From NCBI RefSeq assembly GCF_002368335.1, contig NZ_AP018288.1, positions 8,067,281 through 8,131,280 on the forward strand: a DNA stretch of 64,000 bases. Direction: 5' to 3'. This stretch comes from Nostoc sp. NIES-4103 (GTDB taxonomy: Bacteria; Cyanobacteriota; Cyanobacteriia; Cyanobacteriales; Nostocaceae). A program made the translations under genes and the position numbers. Positions within the stretch are counted from its first letter, which is position 1; the number at the start of each line of letters is the position of its first letter. Positions 1 through 8,571 of the stretch are shown here, in pieces. The notes below the pieces were generated by a model that was given only the letters and a program-made list of their open reading frames with translations, was not told the DNA's origin and searched no databases.

Positions 1-523
1 AATTACCGACCTCCACAGATATCATAAGTATTTAAACGGACATGATATTAATTGATATTTTGACTATTGCGATTTGTGCAGTGATATGTGGGGCGGACAG
101 TTGGGTAGCAATTGAACTATATGGCTGCACTAAGTATGAGTGGTTAAAAACGTTTTTAGAGCTACCAAATGGCATACCGTCACACGATACATTTGCCAGA
201 GTATTTGCTCTAATTAATCCGCAGGAATTTCAGTCATGTTTTTTAAAGTGGTTAACGGGGTAACAGTCCCCCTCCAATACCTGCTGTGTTAAGAGTTCCC
301 TATTCCCTGTTAAGCATTAATGCACTGGGTGCTAGATGTCGCTTTAAGAGAAGATAACTGTCGGATTAGAAAAGACAATGCACCACAGAATTTTGCAATT
401 ATAAGACAAATTGCAGTCAATCTTTTAGGTAAAGAGAAGCGTGTAAAACGAGGAATTAAAAATAAACAGTTTAAAAGCAGCGATGGATAACGACTATTTA
501 CTAAGAGTTTTAGCGTTAGCTTA
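1..523 (+). pseudogene. ISAs1-family transposase relic, interrupted by a dispersed repeat
   Basis: This is a decayed DDE transposase of the ISAs1/H-repeat type. Bases 1-50 encode a ...DLHRYHK-LNGHDI stretch in one frame. After a frameshift, bases 42-254 encode the family's N-terminal region (IDILTIAICAVICGADSW, then PSHDTFARVFALINP). The middle of the gene is missing and bases 254-314 hold a copy of the dispersed repeat also found at 8.06, 17.5/19.0 and 32.4 kb. The C-terminal part resumes at about 321 (HWVLDVALREDNCRIRKD, then NFAIIRQIAVNLLGKE). It needs one more frame change near 485 to reach the usual end AMDNDYLLRVLALA and stop at about 523. It cannot make a functional transposase. The first bases match 55992-56037 in reverse complement, so another relic of the same element lies there. 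Confidence 0.8.
254..314 (+). repeat. Dispersed repeat, short copy A
   Basis: This segment contains GGTAACAGTCCCCCTCCAAT followed by CCTG and GTTCCCTATTCCCTGTTAAG. The same blocks recur at 8143-8222, 17524-17577 (minus) and 32498-32541. It separates the two halves of the ISAs1 relic, so it inserted into, or replaced part of, the transposase. Confidence 0.75.
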
Positions 524-888
524 AAATAGTACATCAAAACTTGAGTTGAATATTTCACATGAAAGATTTATCCATTTTCTCGGTAAATATACTTTTATGT
601 ACCCCTTAATTGAACTGTTTTCTTATTTGCGATTGTCCTGGAGTGTTGCGTTCGCCCTGGACTGCTCTTTAGTAAAGCGATCGCCTTCCCCACAGCAGCC
701 CCTACCCGTCAACCCTCACCACCAAAACAGCAGACGATACCAACATTAGTGCCGCCTTACCGCGACAATGCCAATAGATGCTGTAACGGATCAGCAGGTC
801 GGAAGTGACGTGCGATCGCCCGCTTAGCAGTAGCGTCTAATAAGGAGAATTATAATAAGAGCTAAAAATTAGCACAATTCTCACATTT
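524..888. other. Intergenic region without a convincing gene
   Basis: Bases 540-630 are repeated in reverse complement at 17108-17200, so the duplicated segment extends beyond the ISAs1 relic. The remainder to 888 contains HIP1-like octamers and short degenerate ORFs only. No gene, RNA or strong terminator is visible. Confidence 0.5.
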
Positions 889-1173
889 ATGATTAAGAAA
901 AAAAGTATTTATCTCAGCCCAGGATGTAGTTTGAATTCTCTAAATAAAGTCATAAATATAAATTTTTCAAGTGAAGGTATATTAAATTTAGTAACACATA
1001 CAATCAAAAGCTGTTATTCTCCAGAAACTCTACAAGAGACATTTGAGACAAATTTAGATGAAATGGGTGATTTATCACCATCAAAAATTTTAAAACTTAA
1101 AGAAAATATAGCTATTCCTAAACCAGATACATTAGTTGTTGTAGGTTGCCAGTTTGGAGAATTCAGAAGTTAA
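889..1173 (+). CDS. Hypothetical protein, 94 aa
   Basis: AT-rich ORF with cyanobacterial-looking codon use starting ATG at 889. I do not recognise the family. It has no signal peptide or membrane segment. The end (LVVVGCQFGEFRS) overlaps by 20 bases with the next ORF in another frame, so the pair could be one gene split by a frameshift. The flanks are repeat-rich, and this may be a gene remnant. Confidence 0.35.
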   Translation: MIKKKSIYLSPGCSLNSLNKVININFSSEGILNLVTHTIKSCYSPETLQETFETNLDEMGDLSPSKILKLKENIAIPKPDTLVVVGCQFGEFRS

Positions 1174-1393
1174 CGAACTGGAATTAAGCTTAAAGCTTAC
1201 AGTATACTTCGTGATGGGGGGTACAAAAGGCTCTAATCATTTCATGTCGATAAAAATACAGTTATCGGCAAATATATGGGATGGGGAAGAACGCTTCATG
1301 AAGTTAGAAGAACAGTTAGGCGAGCGGTTCTTTAAAAATTATGAAATTCAACTAATATTTGATGATAATTCGCAATCAAAAGCGGAATTATAA
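1154..1393 (+). CDS. Hypothetical protein, 79 aa, possibly 3' part of the preceding ORF
   Basis: ORF overlapping the end of the 889-1173 ORF. An internal ATG at about 1244 would give a shorter product beginning MSIKIQLSANIWDGEERF. The composition is acidic and soluble, and no domain is recognised. Overlap in a different frame without a clear ribosome-binding site suggests a frameshifted remnant as much as a real second gene. Confidence 0.3.
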   Translation: MENSEVNELELSLKLTVYFVMGGTKGSNHFMSIKIQLSANIWDGEERFMKLEEQLGERFFKNYEIQLIFDDNSQSKAEL

Positions 1394-1487
1394 GTGTTCC
1401 AAACTCTGGACATGCCAGCAAGATTACAATTTCCGCCACAGTGGAGAACGTTCTCTCCTACCGTCGGTATTCCACCTTTAACTGTGA

Positions 1488-1655
1488 TTGGGAGCAACGC
1501 TTCGGAGAGTGAGATGGCAGAGCTGGGGGAGCTGGGGAGGCTGGGGAGGCTGGGGAAGAGGAATAAATTAAGTGTATTTATCATATTTAAGTAGCAAAAA
1601 GGACTATGTTTTCTCTTTTCTCCCCCAGCTACCCCAGCTACCCCCGCTCCCAAGC
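1488..1655. repeat. Low-complexity repeat: G-rich then C-rich heptamer-like units
   Basis: It begins with GGGAGCAACGCTTCGGAGAG and AGTGAGATGGCAGAGCTGGG, nearly identical to 4814-4853. It continues as tandem GGGGAGGCT-type units, then an AT-rich spacer, and closes with CCCCAGCTACCCCAGCTACC. The G-rich and C-rich arms can pair to form a long hairpin. Related arms occur at 16.68-16.78, 20.43 and 29.37 kb. Confidence 0.65.
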
Positions 1656-1731
1656 GCTCATTTCACGATGATCTCACGCTCTTTGCGCGTTGCTCCCCAT
1701 CTGCGATCGCTCTATAACTTAAAGACATTTT

Positions 1732-2451
1732 CTAATATGGATGAGCCAACAGCCAAGCAGCAATCTTTGGTGTTGTACTTATTGTCTTTTTTAGCACCTC
1801 AAGTTTTGGATATAGTTCCAGCAGTTTAGAAGCCGGCTGATAAGGCCCATAAGGCTTTGGGATGTAAAAGAATGTAGATGGATTTGTCCAAAGGTTTGCT
1901 GCTTGATCTAAGGTGGATAAAATGTCAAACACCGCCAAATCAGCCCACGTCAGTGATGACCCAATAACAAATGGAGAGCCTTGATTGTCTGCAATCATCT
2001 GTTCAAACCTACCCAAGTGCATTGGCACAGTCGTTGCGAAGTACTGATCCAGTCGTTCCACCTTCAGCGATACCTGCCTCATTTTCATTACTAGCTGACC
2101 ATTTTCTACAATTCGGTCAACATAGCACCCGTACAGAAGATCAAGCAAATCTCTCCAAGCATCGACTACCATGTCTGAGCTAGCTGCTTGTACCCTGTCT
2201 AATGGGTATATTCCTGCTTCTCGTGCCGCATAACGAGCGATCGCACATGACTGACTGATCGTCATATCCCCTAATTCCAGAGTCGGCAGTTGATCGAAGG
2301 GCAGTTTGCCGCTAGAGCGCATCTGCTTGTATTCTTCAAAGGATATCGTTTTGTTTTCAAATGGGATATCGCCATAGGTAAAAATCAGACGCGGCAATTC
2401 CGCTCTACCCTTCCCGTCATCAAAATATCGCAAGACTGGGTGTGAGTTCAT
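1732..2451 (-). CDS. Glutathione S-transferase family protein (sigma-like)
   Basis: 239-residue cytosolic GST, close to the usual family length. It would conjugate glutathione to electrophiles or act in related redox detoxification. The N-terminal thioredoxin-like domain (about residues 1-80) shows LRYFDDGKGRAE, with a Tyr in the position of the sigma-class catalytic Tyr. QLPTLELGD carries the cis-Pro that binds the glutathione backbone, and SQSCAIARYAA is the usual Ser-containing motif. The C-terminal all-helical domain contains LTWADLAVFDIL, the conserved hydrophobic staple region. It stands alone between repeat-rich segments and no operon partner is visible. The substrate cannot be deduced. 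Confidence 0.9.
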   Translation of the reverse strand: MNSHPVLRYFDDGKGRAELPRLIFTYGDIPFENKTISFEEYKQMRSSGKLPFDQLPTLELGDMTISQSCAIARYAAREAGIYPLDRVQAASSDMVVDAWRDLLDLLYGCYVDRIVENGQLVMKMRQVSLKVERLDQYFATTVPMHLGRFEQMIADNQGSPFVIGSSLTWADLAVFDILSTLDQAANLWTNPSTFFYIPKPYGPYQPASKLLELYPKLEVLKKTISTTPKIAAWLLAHPY

Positions 2452-2985
2452 GATTGGCGAGTAAAGATATTTTTAGGCATTTTATCAGCTTTTGGCAGCT
2501 ACAAATATAAAGCAAGCGCTGTATCAAATATATTTTGGCTCTTGGCGGTACGTCAGCTAATAGCTACACGGTTTTGAGGAGATGTTATATGGGGGCAATC
2601 CGCTCTACTCTAGAGCGATCGCACTGCTGGCAATAACAGTTGCGATTTTGCCTATAATTGAGACAGTCCTTCATGAGGGTAATTCTTCCGCTGCCGACGA
2701 TGTGCCATTCTCGAACGATGGCGCGCGAGTGGTGAGTTCTCTTGCGGGCGCAAGAGCGGCGCAGTGTTAGCTTGAGTCTGTTGGGGTTGTGTATGCGGCT
2801 CAAGCGTGAAGCTGTGGCGATGGTTGGTGGTCTTTAATGCGGCTGTTTCTGGTGCGCCAACACGTATTAGCTCAATCATTGAATGCTGCATGAATCATGA
2901 GCCAAAACGATAAGCCAATTATAAAATTTACGAACTTTAGAATTGGAAAGATGTATTAGTCGTCACAGACAGTTATAACTATCCC
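2452..2985. other. Intergenic region, no gene supported
   Basis: Several short overlapping ORFs occur on both strands but none resembles a known protein or has a convincing ribosome-binding site. There is a short palindromic run around GCGCGCGAG near 2720 and several HIP1-like sites. It may be an eroded gene. Confidence 0.4.
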
Positions 2986-3744
2986 GTGATTTCAATGCAG
3001 TCGAACAGTAAAAGGAGCAAGCCGATGGCAGCGTTCAACGATCTGAGTTCGCAGCAGTTCTACCACGGTACAAAGGCAGACCTGAAGCTAGGAGACTTAA
3101 TCGAGTCCTGCAATCCCCCGGATGTGGGTGAGCAGGATAGGATGGCAACCTATGTCTACCTAACCCCCAACCTGGATGCGGCTATCTGGGCGGCAGAGCT
3201 AGCTCTCGGCGAAGGTTACGGCAAAGTTTACATCGTAGAGCCGATCGGTCAGATTGAAAATGCCCCCGAACTCACAAACCAGAGGTCTCCAAAGCATCTG
3301 TCGATGTCATACCGCTCCCGCGAGCCATTGCGGGTCACGGGATCTGTCACAAAGTGGACTCTTTATCATGGCACACGAGCAGACCTGAAGCCAGGAGACT
3401 TAATTGAACCCGGTTATTACTCTAACTACGGTCAGCGCAAAAAGGCGACCTACGTTTATCTAGCAGCCACTTTGGATGCGGCAACCTGGGGGGCTGAACT
3501 AGCTTTCGGCGAAGGACGCGGCAGAATCTACATCGTTGAACCGCTCGGCCCGATCGAGGATGACCCCAATGTGACGAACAAGAAATTCCCAGGGAATCCA
3601 ACCAAATCATACCGTTCGCGAGAGCCGCTGCGGGTCATGGGCGAGGTCATGGATTGGCAGGGACACTCCCTAGAAGCGATCCTGACCATGAAGGATAACC
3701 TTGAGCAACTCAAGCAACTTGGTGTTGAGGCGATTGAGGACTGA
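2986..3744 (+). CDS. arr: Tandem-duplicated Arr-type rifamycin ADP-ribosyltransferase
   Basis: Arr enzymes transfer ADP-ribose from NAD+ to a rifamycin hydroxyl and inactivate the drug; usual length is about 140 residues. This 252-residue ORF holds two complete Arr-like units. Unit 1 runs about residues 24-123 (FYHGT, YVYLTPNLDAAIWAAELA, KVYIVEPIG, SYRSREPLRV) and unit 2 about 124-250 (LYHGT, YVYLAATLDAATWGAELA, RIYIVEPLG, IEDDPN, SYRSREPLRV, VIED-like end). Unit 2 has the complete signature including the acidic EDDPN loop. In unit 1 the same loop reads IENAPEL, so the Asp recalled as catalytic (Asp84 of the mycobacterial enzyme) is missing. The likely start is the ATG at 3025 or 2992; upstream codons are weakly supported. 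Base composition is richer in GC than the neighbours, consistent with transfer. Native substrate in a cyanobacterium is unknown. Confidence 0.85.
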   Translation: MISMQSNSKRSKPMAAFNDLSSQQFYHGTKADLKLGDLIESCNPPDVGEQDRMATYVYLTPNLDAAIWAAELALGEGYGKVYIVEPIGQIENAPELTNQRSPKHLSMSYRSREPLRVTGSVTKWTLYHGTRADLKPGDLIEPGYYSNYGQRKKATYVYLAATLDAATWGAELAFGEGRGRIYIVEPLGPIEDDPNVTNKKFPGNPTKSYRSREPLRVMGEVMDWQGHSLEAILTMKDNLEQLKQLGVEAIED

Positions 3745-4150
3745 GTATTTTTACCCCGAAGGTGGTCAGCGATGAACAGTTGAAAGTGCAAGCTACACTT
3801 CAACAACGAGGATGGCTCCCCTGCAAGCTCGGATTGCCGAATTAGAATAGCTCTTAAGCGAGCGCACTTGTTCAATTACAGCTGATTAGCTGTTGCGATC
3901 GCTCCAGGGGCATAATAACAAATGCCCACGACCCAAAGGAGTAAGGGTCTGAAGCCCCTCCCAAATCTTTGATTTGGGAGCAACGAAATTGGAAGGGGTC
4001 ACAATCCCTTTCCAATTGGTTCCTTCTGCCCTCTGCCACAAGCATTGCTGCCTTCTTGAATAACAGATTTAGTCATTTTAAATTTGCTCCTTCATGAGCA
4101 TTGGCTAACATCTATATCAGGCGTTCACCTCAAATTAGCCCAACCTAAAA
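3745..4150. other. Intergenic region with divergent dispersed-repeat copy and a truncated minus-strand gene start
   Basis: Bases 3900-4025 hold a repeat. GCTCCAGGGGCATAATAAC is also present at 7207-7225, and CTCCCAAATCTTTGATTTGGGAG at about 3959-3981 forms a hairpin. On the minus strand a ribosome-binding site (GAAGGAGC) precedes an ATG at 4078 of a 25-codon ORF (MTKSVIQEGSNACGRG...) that runs into the repeat. This resembles a gene start cut off by the repeat insertion. Confidence 0.4.
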
Positions 4151-5189
4151 TCTGGACTTTAGACTAAAACAGAGCGATCGGTAAATAATGGGGCTGCAAA
4201 AAGTGAAGGGATGCCTGTAAGAACAAGCACCCCAGTAACGGAAGATGAAAGAAGCACTACCAACCTTCACGACTCCGTTATGGATGTTTTTGCACAATTG
4301 AGAGAATTTCGTCAAGCAGCATACCAATGTTTGTGTAGAGCAAAGGATGCAACTTTTGAATTGATGGATGCAATATTGCTGACACGCAACGCTTACAGTT
4401 TGGCAGATTTATCAATGTGTCCGGTGTTTCGCCGTCAATGGCCAAGTATCTATGAAGCAATACAGGATACCAGACCGCAGCGCCATAAGTTAATGCGACT
4501 GTATATTAAAAACATCCCAAAACAAGAACGTATCATCCTAGCAGGAGACCATACAGTATGGTCAAGACCAGATGCTCCGACTCTGCGAGAAAGAACATAC
4601 GAGCATTATACTACTGGTGGAAGAGGTGGTCGTCCCATTACCCTTGGATACGGATACAGTACCATAGCCTGGATACCCGAAACTGAAGGCAGTTGGGCAT
4701 TACCACTAAGACATGAGCGAATAACAAGTTGGGAAAATCCCATAGATAAAGCCGTTTGGCAGCTAAAACAAGTGTGTCAGGATTTACCATCTCGACCAAT
4801 CACATTATGGGACGGGAGCAACGCTTCGGAAAGTGAGATGGCAGAGCTGGGGGGGCTGGCTCGTGATATCGTTAGTGACAATCCCCTCCCCTGGCAAAAA
4901 CAGATGTCTGTGCTTACTCCTGGACGGGTTGCACAAGCTATGCCTGGGATTTTGCTCAGGGTTTCTACTCCTGCCCAAGCGCCAAAACCACGAGGTAAAT
5001 CTCCTGGCTGGAAGACCGGACAACACAGACAACGTAGAACTCGCTATCCTATCGTCAAAAAGCGTACTTCATCCTCACGTAAAGTACAGCCAAAAACCGC
5101 CTGATTTTTCATTTTTTGAAATTTTTACTTTGCTTCTTTTACACTCAGCTTAAGTGAGTCATTTTGTGCTTTTAGTCTAAAGTACAGTT
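4151..5189 (+). mobile_element. Insertion sequence with imperfect terminal inverted repeats
   Basis: The left end (about 4151-4173, CTGGACTTTAGACTAAAA) and the right end (about 5167-5189, reverse complement CTGTACTTTAGACTAAAA) form terminal inverted repeats around the transposase ORF at 4211-5104. No clear target duplication could be identified by eye. The element is non-autonomous because its transposase is internally deleted. Confidence 0.75.
4211..5104 (+). pseudogene. Internally deleted DDE transposase (IS701/NF041680-like)
   Basis: N-terminal half (FELMDAILLTRNAYSLADLS, then IILAGDHTVWSRPDA, LPLRHERI) matches a cyanobacterial IS701-like DDE transposase family normally well over 400 residues long. 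After ITLWD the frame enters the repeat GGGAGCAACGCTTCGGAAAG (4814-4858, same as 1491-1530). The middle of the catalytic region is lost and the ORF continues, still in frame, into the family's basic C-terminus (PRGKSPGWKTGQHRQRRTRY). The first Asp (GDHT) remains but the region expected to hold the remaining catalytic residues is missing, so the 297-residue product is almost certainly inactive. Confidence 0.8.
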
Positions 5190-5473
5190 GACAACGAAAA
5201 GGGGTTAGAAGCTGTAACTTAATATCTAGACAGACCTGCCCATTTCTACTCATTGTTGGGGAGGTTTTCTCTTGCCATAGGTTCTATAACATCACTGAGG
5301 GTTGACGCTTGATGTCTATTTGTCCTTGCTCAAGCCACTTGATAGCCGTTTGTATCAAAGTGATTGTGAATCTTGTTTTTTCTTCAGAGTAAATTTTCAA
5401 GAAGAACCATGTTATTAATTTTAACTAACTCATATATTATATGAGGAAAACAACGCCCCGTCAGGTCGATACA
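5190..5473. other. Intergenic region with a possible RHH-antitoxin fragment on the minus strand
   Basis: On the minus strand, 5400 down to 5284 reads LKIYSEEKTRFTITLIQ... then AIKWLEQGQ and a TAG stop. RFTITL...WLEQ resembles a ribbon-helix-helix (CopG/Arc) antitoxin core. There is no ATG start, only TTG, so it is at best a remnant. Nothing else is visible. Confidence 0.3.
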
Positions 5474-6697
5474 ATGCAATTAGTTGAGAAGCACATAATT
5501 AACAAACAGCACAAGTATTGGAAAGAATGTGATTATTTAGCTTTCCAGTCTAAACATCTTTACAATGCAGCCAACTACATTCAGCGTCAATATTTCTTTG
5601 AAACGCACAAGTACTACAACTCAATTGAGATTTATCATCAAACCAATAATTTAGAGGCTTACCGTTATTTGCCAACTAAAGTTAGTAAGCAAATTGTCCG
5701 AAGGATTTCTGAAACTTGGAAAGGTTGGTTAACAGCATTAACAGACTGGTCAAAGCATCCTGAGAAATATGTTGGGCAACCAAAAATGCCAAGATACAAA
5801 CACAAAGAACTTGGGAGAAATGTAGTAATCTATCCGCTAGATGCCATATCAAAACCAGCGTTAGCCAAAGGTGTTGTTCAGCTTTCTCAGTCTCAGATTC
5901 AGATACCAACACAAGCTAAGAACATAAACCAAGTCAGGATTGTACCCAAGCTAAACCATTATATTATTGAAGTGATTTATACAGTTGAGGAGCCTGTAAA
6001 ATCTACAGGTAAAACGAGCGCAGGTATAGACCTGGGTTTAAACAATTTAATGGCTGTAACATCCAATCATCCCGGTGTCAAGCCGCTTTTGATAAATGGT
6101 AGACCATTAAAAAGTATTAACCAATTCTTCAATAAACGAGTAGCCAAGGCACAATCAATTGCAGCGACTAGACAAGTTAAAGAACTTAATAGCAAGCGAG
6201 ATAGAAGAATTGATAACTATCTCCATACTAGTACTCGCCGGGTGATTGATTGGTGTCAGTTAAATGATATTAGTCAATTAGTTATCGGCAATAATCTTCG
6301 ATGGAAGCAAGATATCAATATTGGCAAAAAGAACAATCAAGAATTTACCAAGATTCCTCACGCTAAATTAATTAACTTGTTAACCTATAAAGCACAACTA
6401 TGCGGTATTGAAGTAGTTTTAATTGAAGAAAGTTATACCTCAAAAGCTAGTGCTTTAGATGGCGATCAACTACCAGCTTACAACAGCAAAACTGATGAAT
6501 CGCCTGTGTTTAGTGGTAAACGTGTTAAGCGTGGTCTATACAAAACTTCCACTGGTAGAACAATTAATGCTGATACAAATGGTAGCTTGAATATTGCTCG
6601 TAAAGTAATCCCAAACTTTATGAATGGGATAGAGGGATTGCCGTTTATCCCTGTAGTCTTAGGACTTTGGACTAAGATTACAAACTTAGTTGTCTAG
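5474..6697 (+). CDS. tnpB: TnpB, IS200/IS605 (IS1341-type) RNA-guided nuclease
   Basis: TnpB proteins are RuvC-type nucleases guided by an RNA from the 3' end of their own element. The three RuvC acids are present: Asp in AGIDLGLNN, Glu in LIEESYTSKAS, Asp in INADTNGSLNI. The four-cysteine zinc ribbon usually found between the second and third acids is absent; the region reads SGKRVKRGLYKTSTG instead. This is a variant I recall from other cyanobacterial copies, so it need not mean inactivation. I place the start at the ATG at 5474 (MQLVEKHI), the normal N-terminus of the family, although an in-frame ATG exists at 5441. No tnpA is present. The element abuts a truncated GNAT gene on its right. 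Confidence 0.88.
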   Translation: MQLVEKHIINKQHKYWKECDYLAFQSKHLYNAANYIQRQYFFETHKYYNSIEIYHQTNNLEAYRYLPTKVSKQIVRRISETWKGWLTALTDWSKHPEKYVGQPKMPRYKHKELGRNVVIYPLDAISKPALAKGVVQLSQSQIQIPTQAKNINQVRIVPKLNHYIIEVIYTVEEPVKSTGKTSAGIDLGLNNLMAVTSNHPGVKPLLINGRPLKSINQFFNKRVAKAQSIAATRQVKELNSKRDRRIDNYLHTSTRRVIDWCQLNDISQLVIGNNLRWKQDINIGKKNNQEFTKIPHAKLINLLTYKAQLCGIEVVLIEESYTSKASALDGDQLPAYNSKTDESPVFSGKRVKRGLYKTSTGRTINADTNGSLNIARKVIPNFMNGIEGLPFIPVVLGLWTKITNLVV

Positions 6698-6714
6698 CAT
6701 TGTCTATCTTTGGG

Positions 6715-6973
6715 TAGCTTTGTACAGATTTCTCTGAGCAGTATACGTCCAAACATCAACAATGTAAGCATTGCAAACCCCATCAGATAAAACACGAGCA
6801 GTACCGATGATTCGGTTTTTGAAGTAAGCAATACAAGTAGCATAACTGTTTCCAAAACATATTTTGAGTTGTTCACAACTACGTCCATTGTCAAAATTAT
6901 CTTGGTGCAAGGTGGTTTTCATTTCCAACCAGTCAACATTACTTAAATCGGTTTTAAAAGTGACATCAAGCAT
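6715..6973 (-). pseudogene. GNAT N-acetyltransferase, 3' truncated by the tnpB element
   Basis: About 80 N-terminal residues of a small GNAT acetyltransferase are readable (VDWLEMKTTLHQDNFDNGRS, then IIGTARVLSDGVCNAYIVDV). The acetyl-CoA-binding pyrophosphate loop (Q/R-x-x-G-x-G/A) and the C-terminal half are missing. Homology ends near 6720, close to the right end of the tnpB element, so the element or a deletion linked to it removed the 3' half. The rest is not found at the left end of tnpB. Confidence 0.7.
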
Positions 6974-7557
6974 TTGATCATCAAGCTAGGTCATTGCAGC
7001 AAATAGCCTAGCATCAATTTGATTCAAATTTTGGTGATGTTGGAGGTTGTCGAGTTGCTGGCGGTGGCTGTGGGTGGCAGCAGATGCTTGGAGGTGTCCA
7101 TTTGTCAAGTCCAATGGTGCAACAGTGGCATTTTGAGTGACGGCAGGTTATCAAAAGCTAACTCAAGGACTGCGATCGCTCACTTTGCACCAAAAATTTA
7201 CGCTTGCTCCAGGGGCATAATAACTAAAAAACCCGCTCTCTATGCAACACATTCAACTATTCCCACTTTGAGCATGTACTACTACTGACTGCTGCTGGTT
7301 TCATTGCGGTGATGGCGTTGGCTACAGTTCTAGGGCGATTGGCGTAAGCGCTTTCGAGTGGTATATTCGCTTTCACCCAGATGGTAAGGAGCAGATGCTG
7401 TATGGGGGCGATTGCTATGGAAGTGAGCGATCGCATTAGCACACCATAGATTATTATGAGGGCGATCGCAATCTGTTTGTCTTAGCCATCTTAGAGCTGA
7501 TGGAGGGGAAGTTAGATTGCTGCCTGCGCTATAAATATTTAGTTAGGAGGCAATCTA
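6974..7557. other. Eroded sequence, no intact gene
   Basis: The stretch includes GCTCCAGGGGCATAATAAC at 7207-7225 (also at 3900-3918). At about 7360-7557 the plus strand has open segments with a coding look (EWYIRFHPDGKEQMLYGGD, stop, then FVLAILELMEGKLDCCLRY) that I cannot assign. These look like fragments of an old gene. Confidence 0.35.
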
Positions 7558-8055
7558 ATGGAGGCGGTTGTTCTTGACATTGACGGCACACTTCTGGAGT
7601 CTGATGCCACTGACGACGCCCTGTACTTTAGAGCTGTCCGTCAGGTACTTGGCAATGTCAAACTGCGGACTTCCTGGGGCATGTACACGCAGTTTACTGC
7701 TAGCGGCATTTTGACCGAAATACTCTGCGACAACGCTATTAACGTAACGCCACAAACTATCGCGGCAGTACGCGAATGCTTTGTCGCGAGCGTTGGCAAC
7801 TACATTTCAGTGCGAGGCCCGTTCACTGAAGTTCCTGGCGCAAGGGCATTTGTTGAGGCACTACGGAATTCTGCTGTGCATCGTGTTGCGTACGCCACAG
7901 GGGGCTGGTACGGCGCGGCCAAGCTGAAGCTTTCCACAGCCACATTCCCTGTTGAAGGTGTACCATTGTCTACTTCCGATGATCACAGTCAAAGGCAGGG
8001 CATCATGCTCCACGCACTGCAACAGCTAGATGGGCCGTTTGAGTCAGTCACCGAG
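7558..8055 (+). pseudogene. HAD-like hydrolase, 3' end lost to a dispersed repeat
   Basis: Haloacid-dehalogenase-type phosphatase fragment. Motif I is clear near the N-terminus (VLDIDGTLLESD, nucleophile Asp8 and acid Asp10), followed by a helical cap (residues about 15-80) and a motif II-like ATGGW at about residue 118. The normal continuation should carry the motif III lysine and the acidic motif IV loop. Instead, after FESVTEE the frame enters the repeat at 8056, which supplies a random tail to the stop at 8199. A good ribosome-binding site (AGGAGG at 7542-7547) precedes the ATG. The product would lack the magnesium-binding motif IV, so it is a disrupted gene. Confidence 0.7.
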
Positions 8056-8222
8056 GAAGGGAACAGGGAACGGGCAACAGGCAACAGTTTCCTGTTCCCG
8101 TTTCTGGGGAGTCACCAAGCCCCGCCCCAAGGGGCGATGGTATTGGACGGGGTAACAGTCCCCCTCCAATACCTGCGATCGTTCCCTGTTAAGAGTTAAG
8201 AGTTCCCTATTCCCCCTTAAGG
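8056..8222 (+). repeat. Dispersed repeat, copy B
   Basis: It begins GGGAACAGGGAACGGGCAAC, continues through CCTGTTCCCGTTTCTGGGG, an inner GCCCCGCCCCAAGGGGC stem and GGTAACAGTCCCCCTCCAAT, and ends AGTTCCCTATTCC. Its parts pair with each other (GGGAACGGG.. with ..CCCGTTTC), suggesting a folded RNA or DNA structure. Other copies are at 254-314, 17524-17577 plus 18990-19093, and 32391-32541. It terminates the HAD reading frame. Confidence 0.75.
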
Positions 8223-8505
8223 TGAGGGTGGCATCGTGAACGTTAACTTCTACTGTAAAGTCGTTGAGAGCGACTGCGATCGCCCAGCAGTCCCAACAGA
8301 AGTTAGGGAATCTTGCTACTGGGTATAAAACTGTTCAGAAAGCTTTCAATCGTTTGATTACTGAACTAATCCGTTCAGTGATTGCTGGTTTGGGAATTCG
8401 CCAACGGTATCCGTATCTCGGCTTTGAACCTATATGGCTCATAGCTTTTCGAGCGTGCCATTCGCATCAGTCCTAAGTTCAATAACACTGTCGACAAAGC
8501 TACCT

Positions 8506-8559
8506 CTTTCAATACTTGTCATTAAATGTCAAATTGACATTTAATGACAAGTATTGAAA
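8506..8559. promoter_or_regulatory. 54-bp perfect palindrome upstream of a TetR gene
   Basis: The left arm 8506-8532 (CTTTCAATACTTGTCATTAA then ATGTCAA) is the exact reverse complement of the right arm 8533-8559, with no spacer. It ends 12 bases before the ATG at 8572. It contains a TGTCAAATTGACA-type core, as expected of an operator for a dimeric TetR-family repressor. The full 27-bp arms are far longer than a normal operator and could also form a cruciform or hairpin. Confidence 0.75.
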
Positions 8560-8571
8560 GAAAAGACGGCT

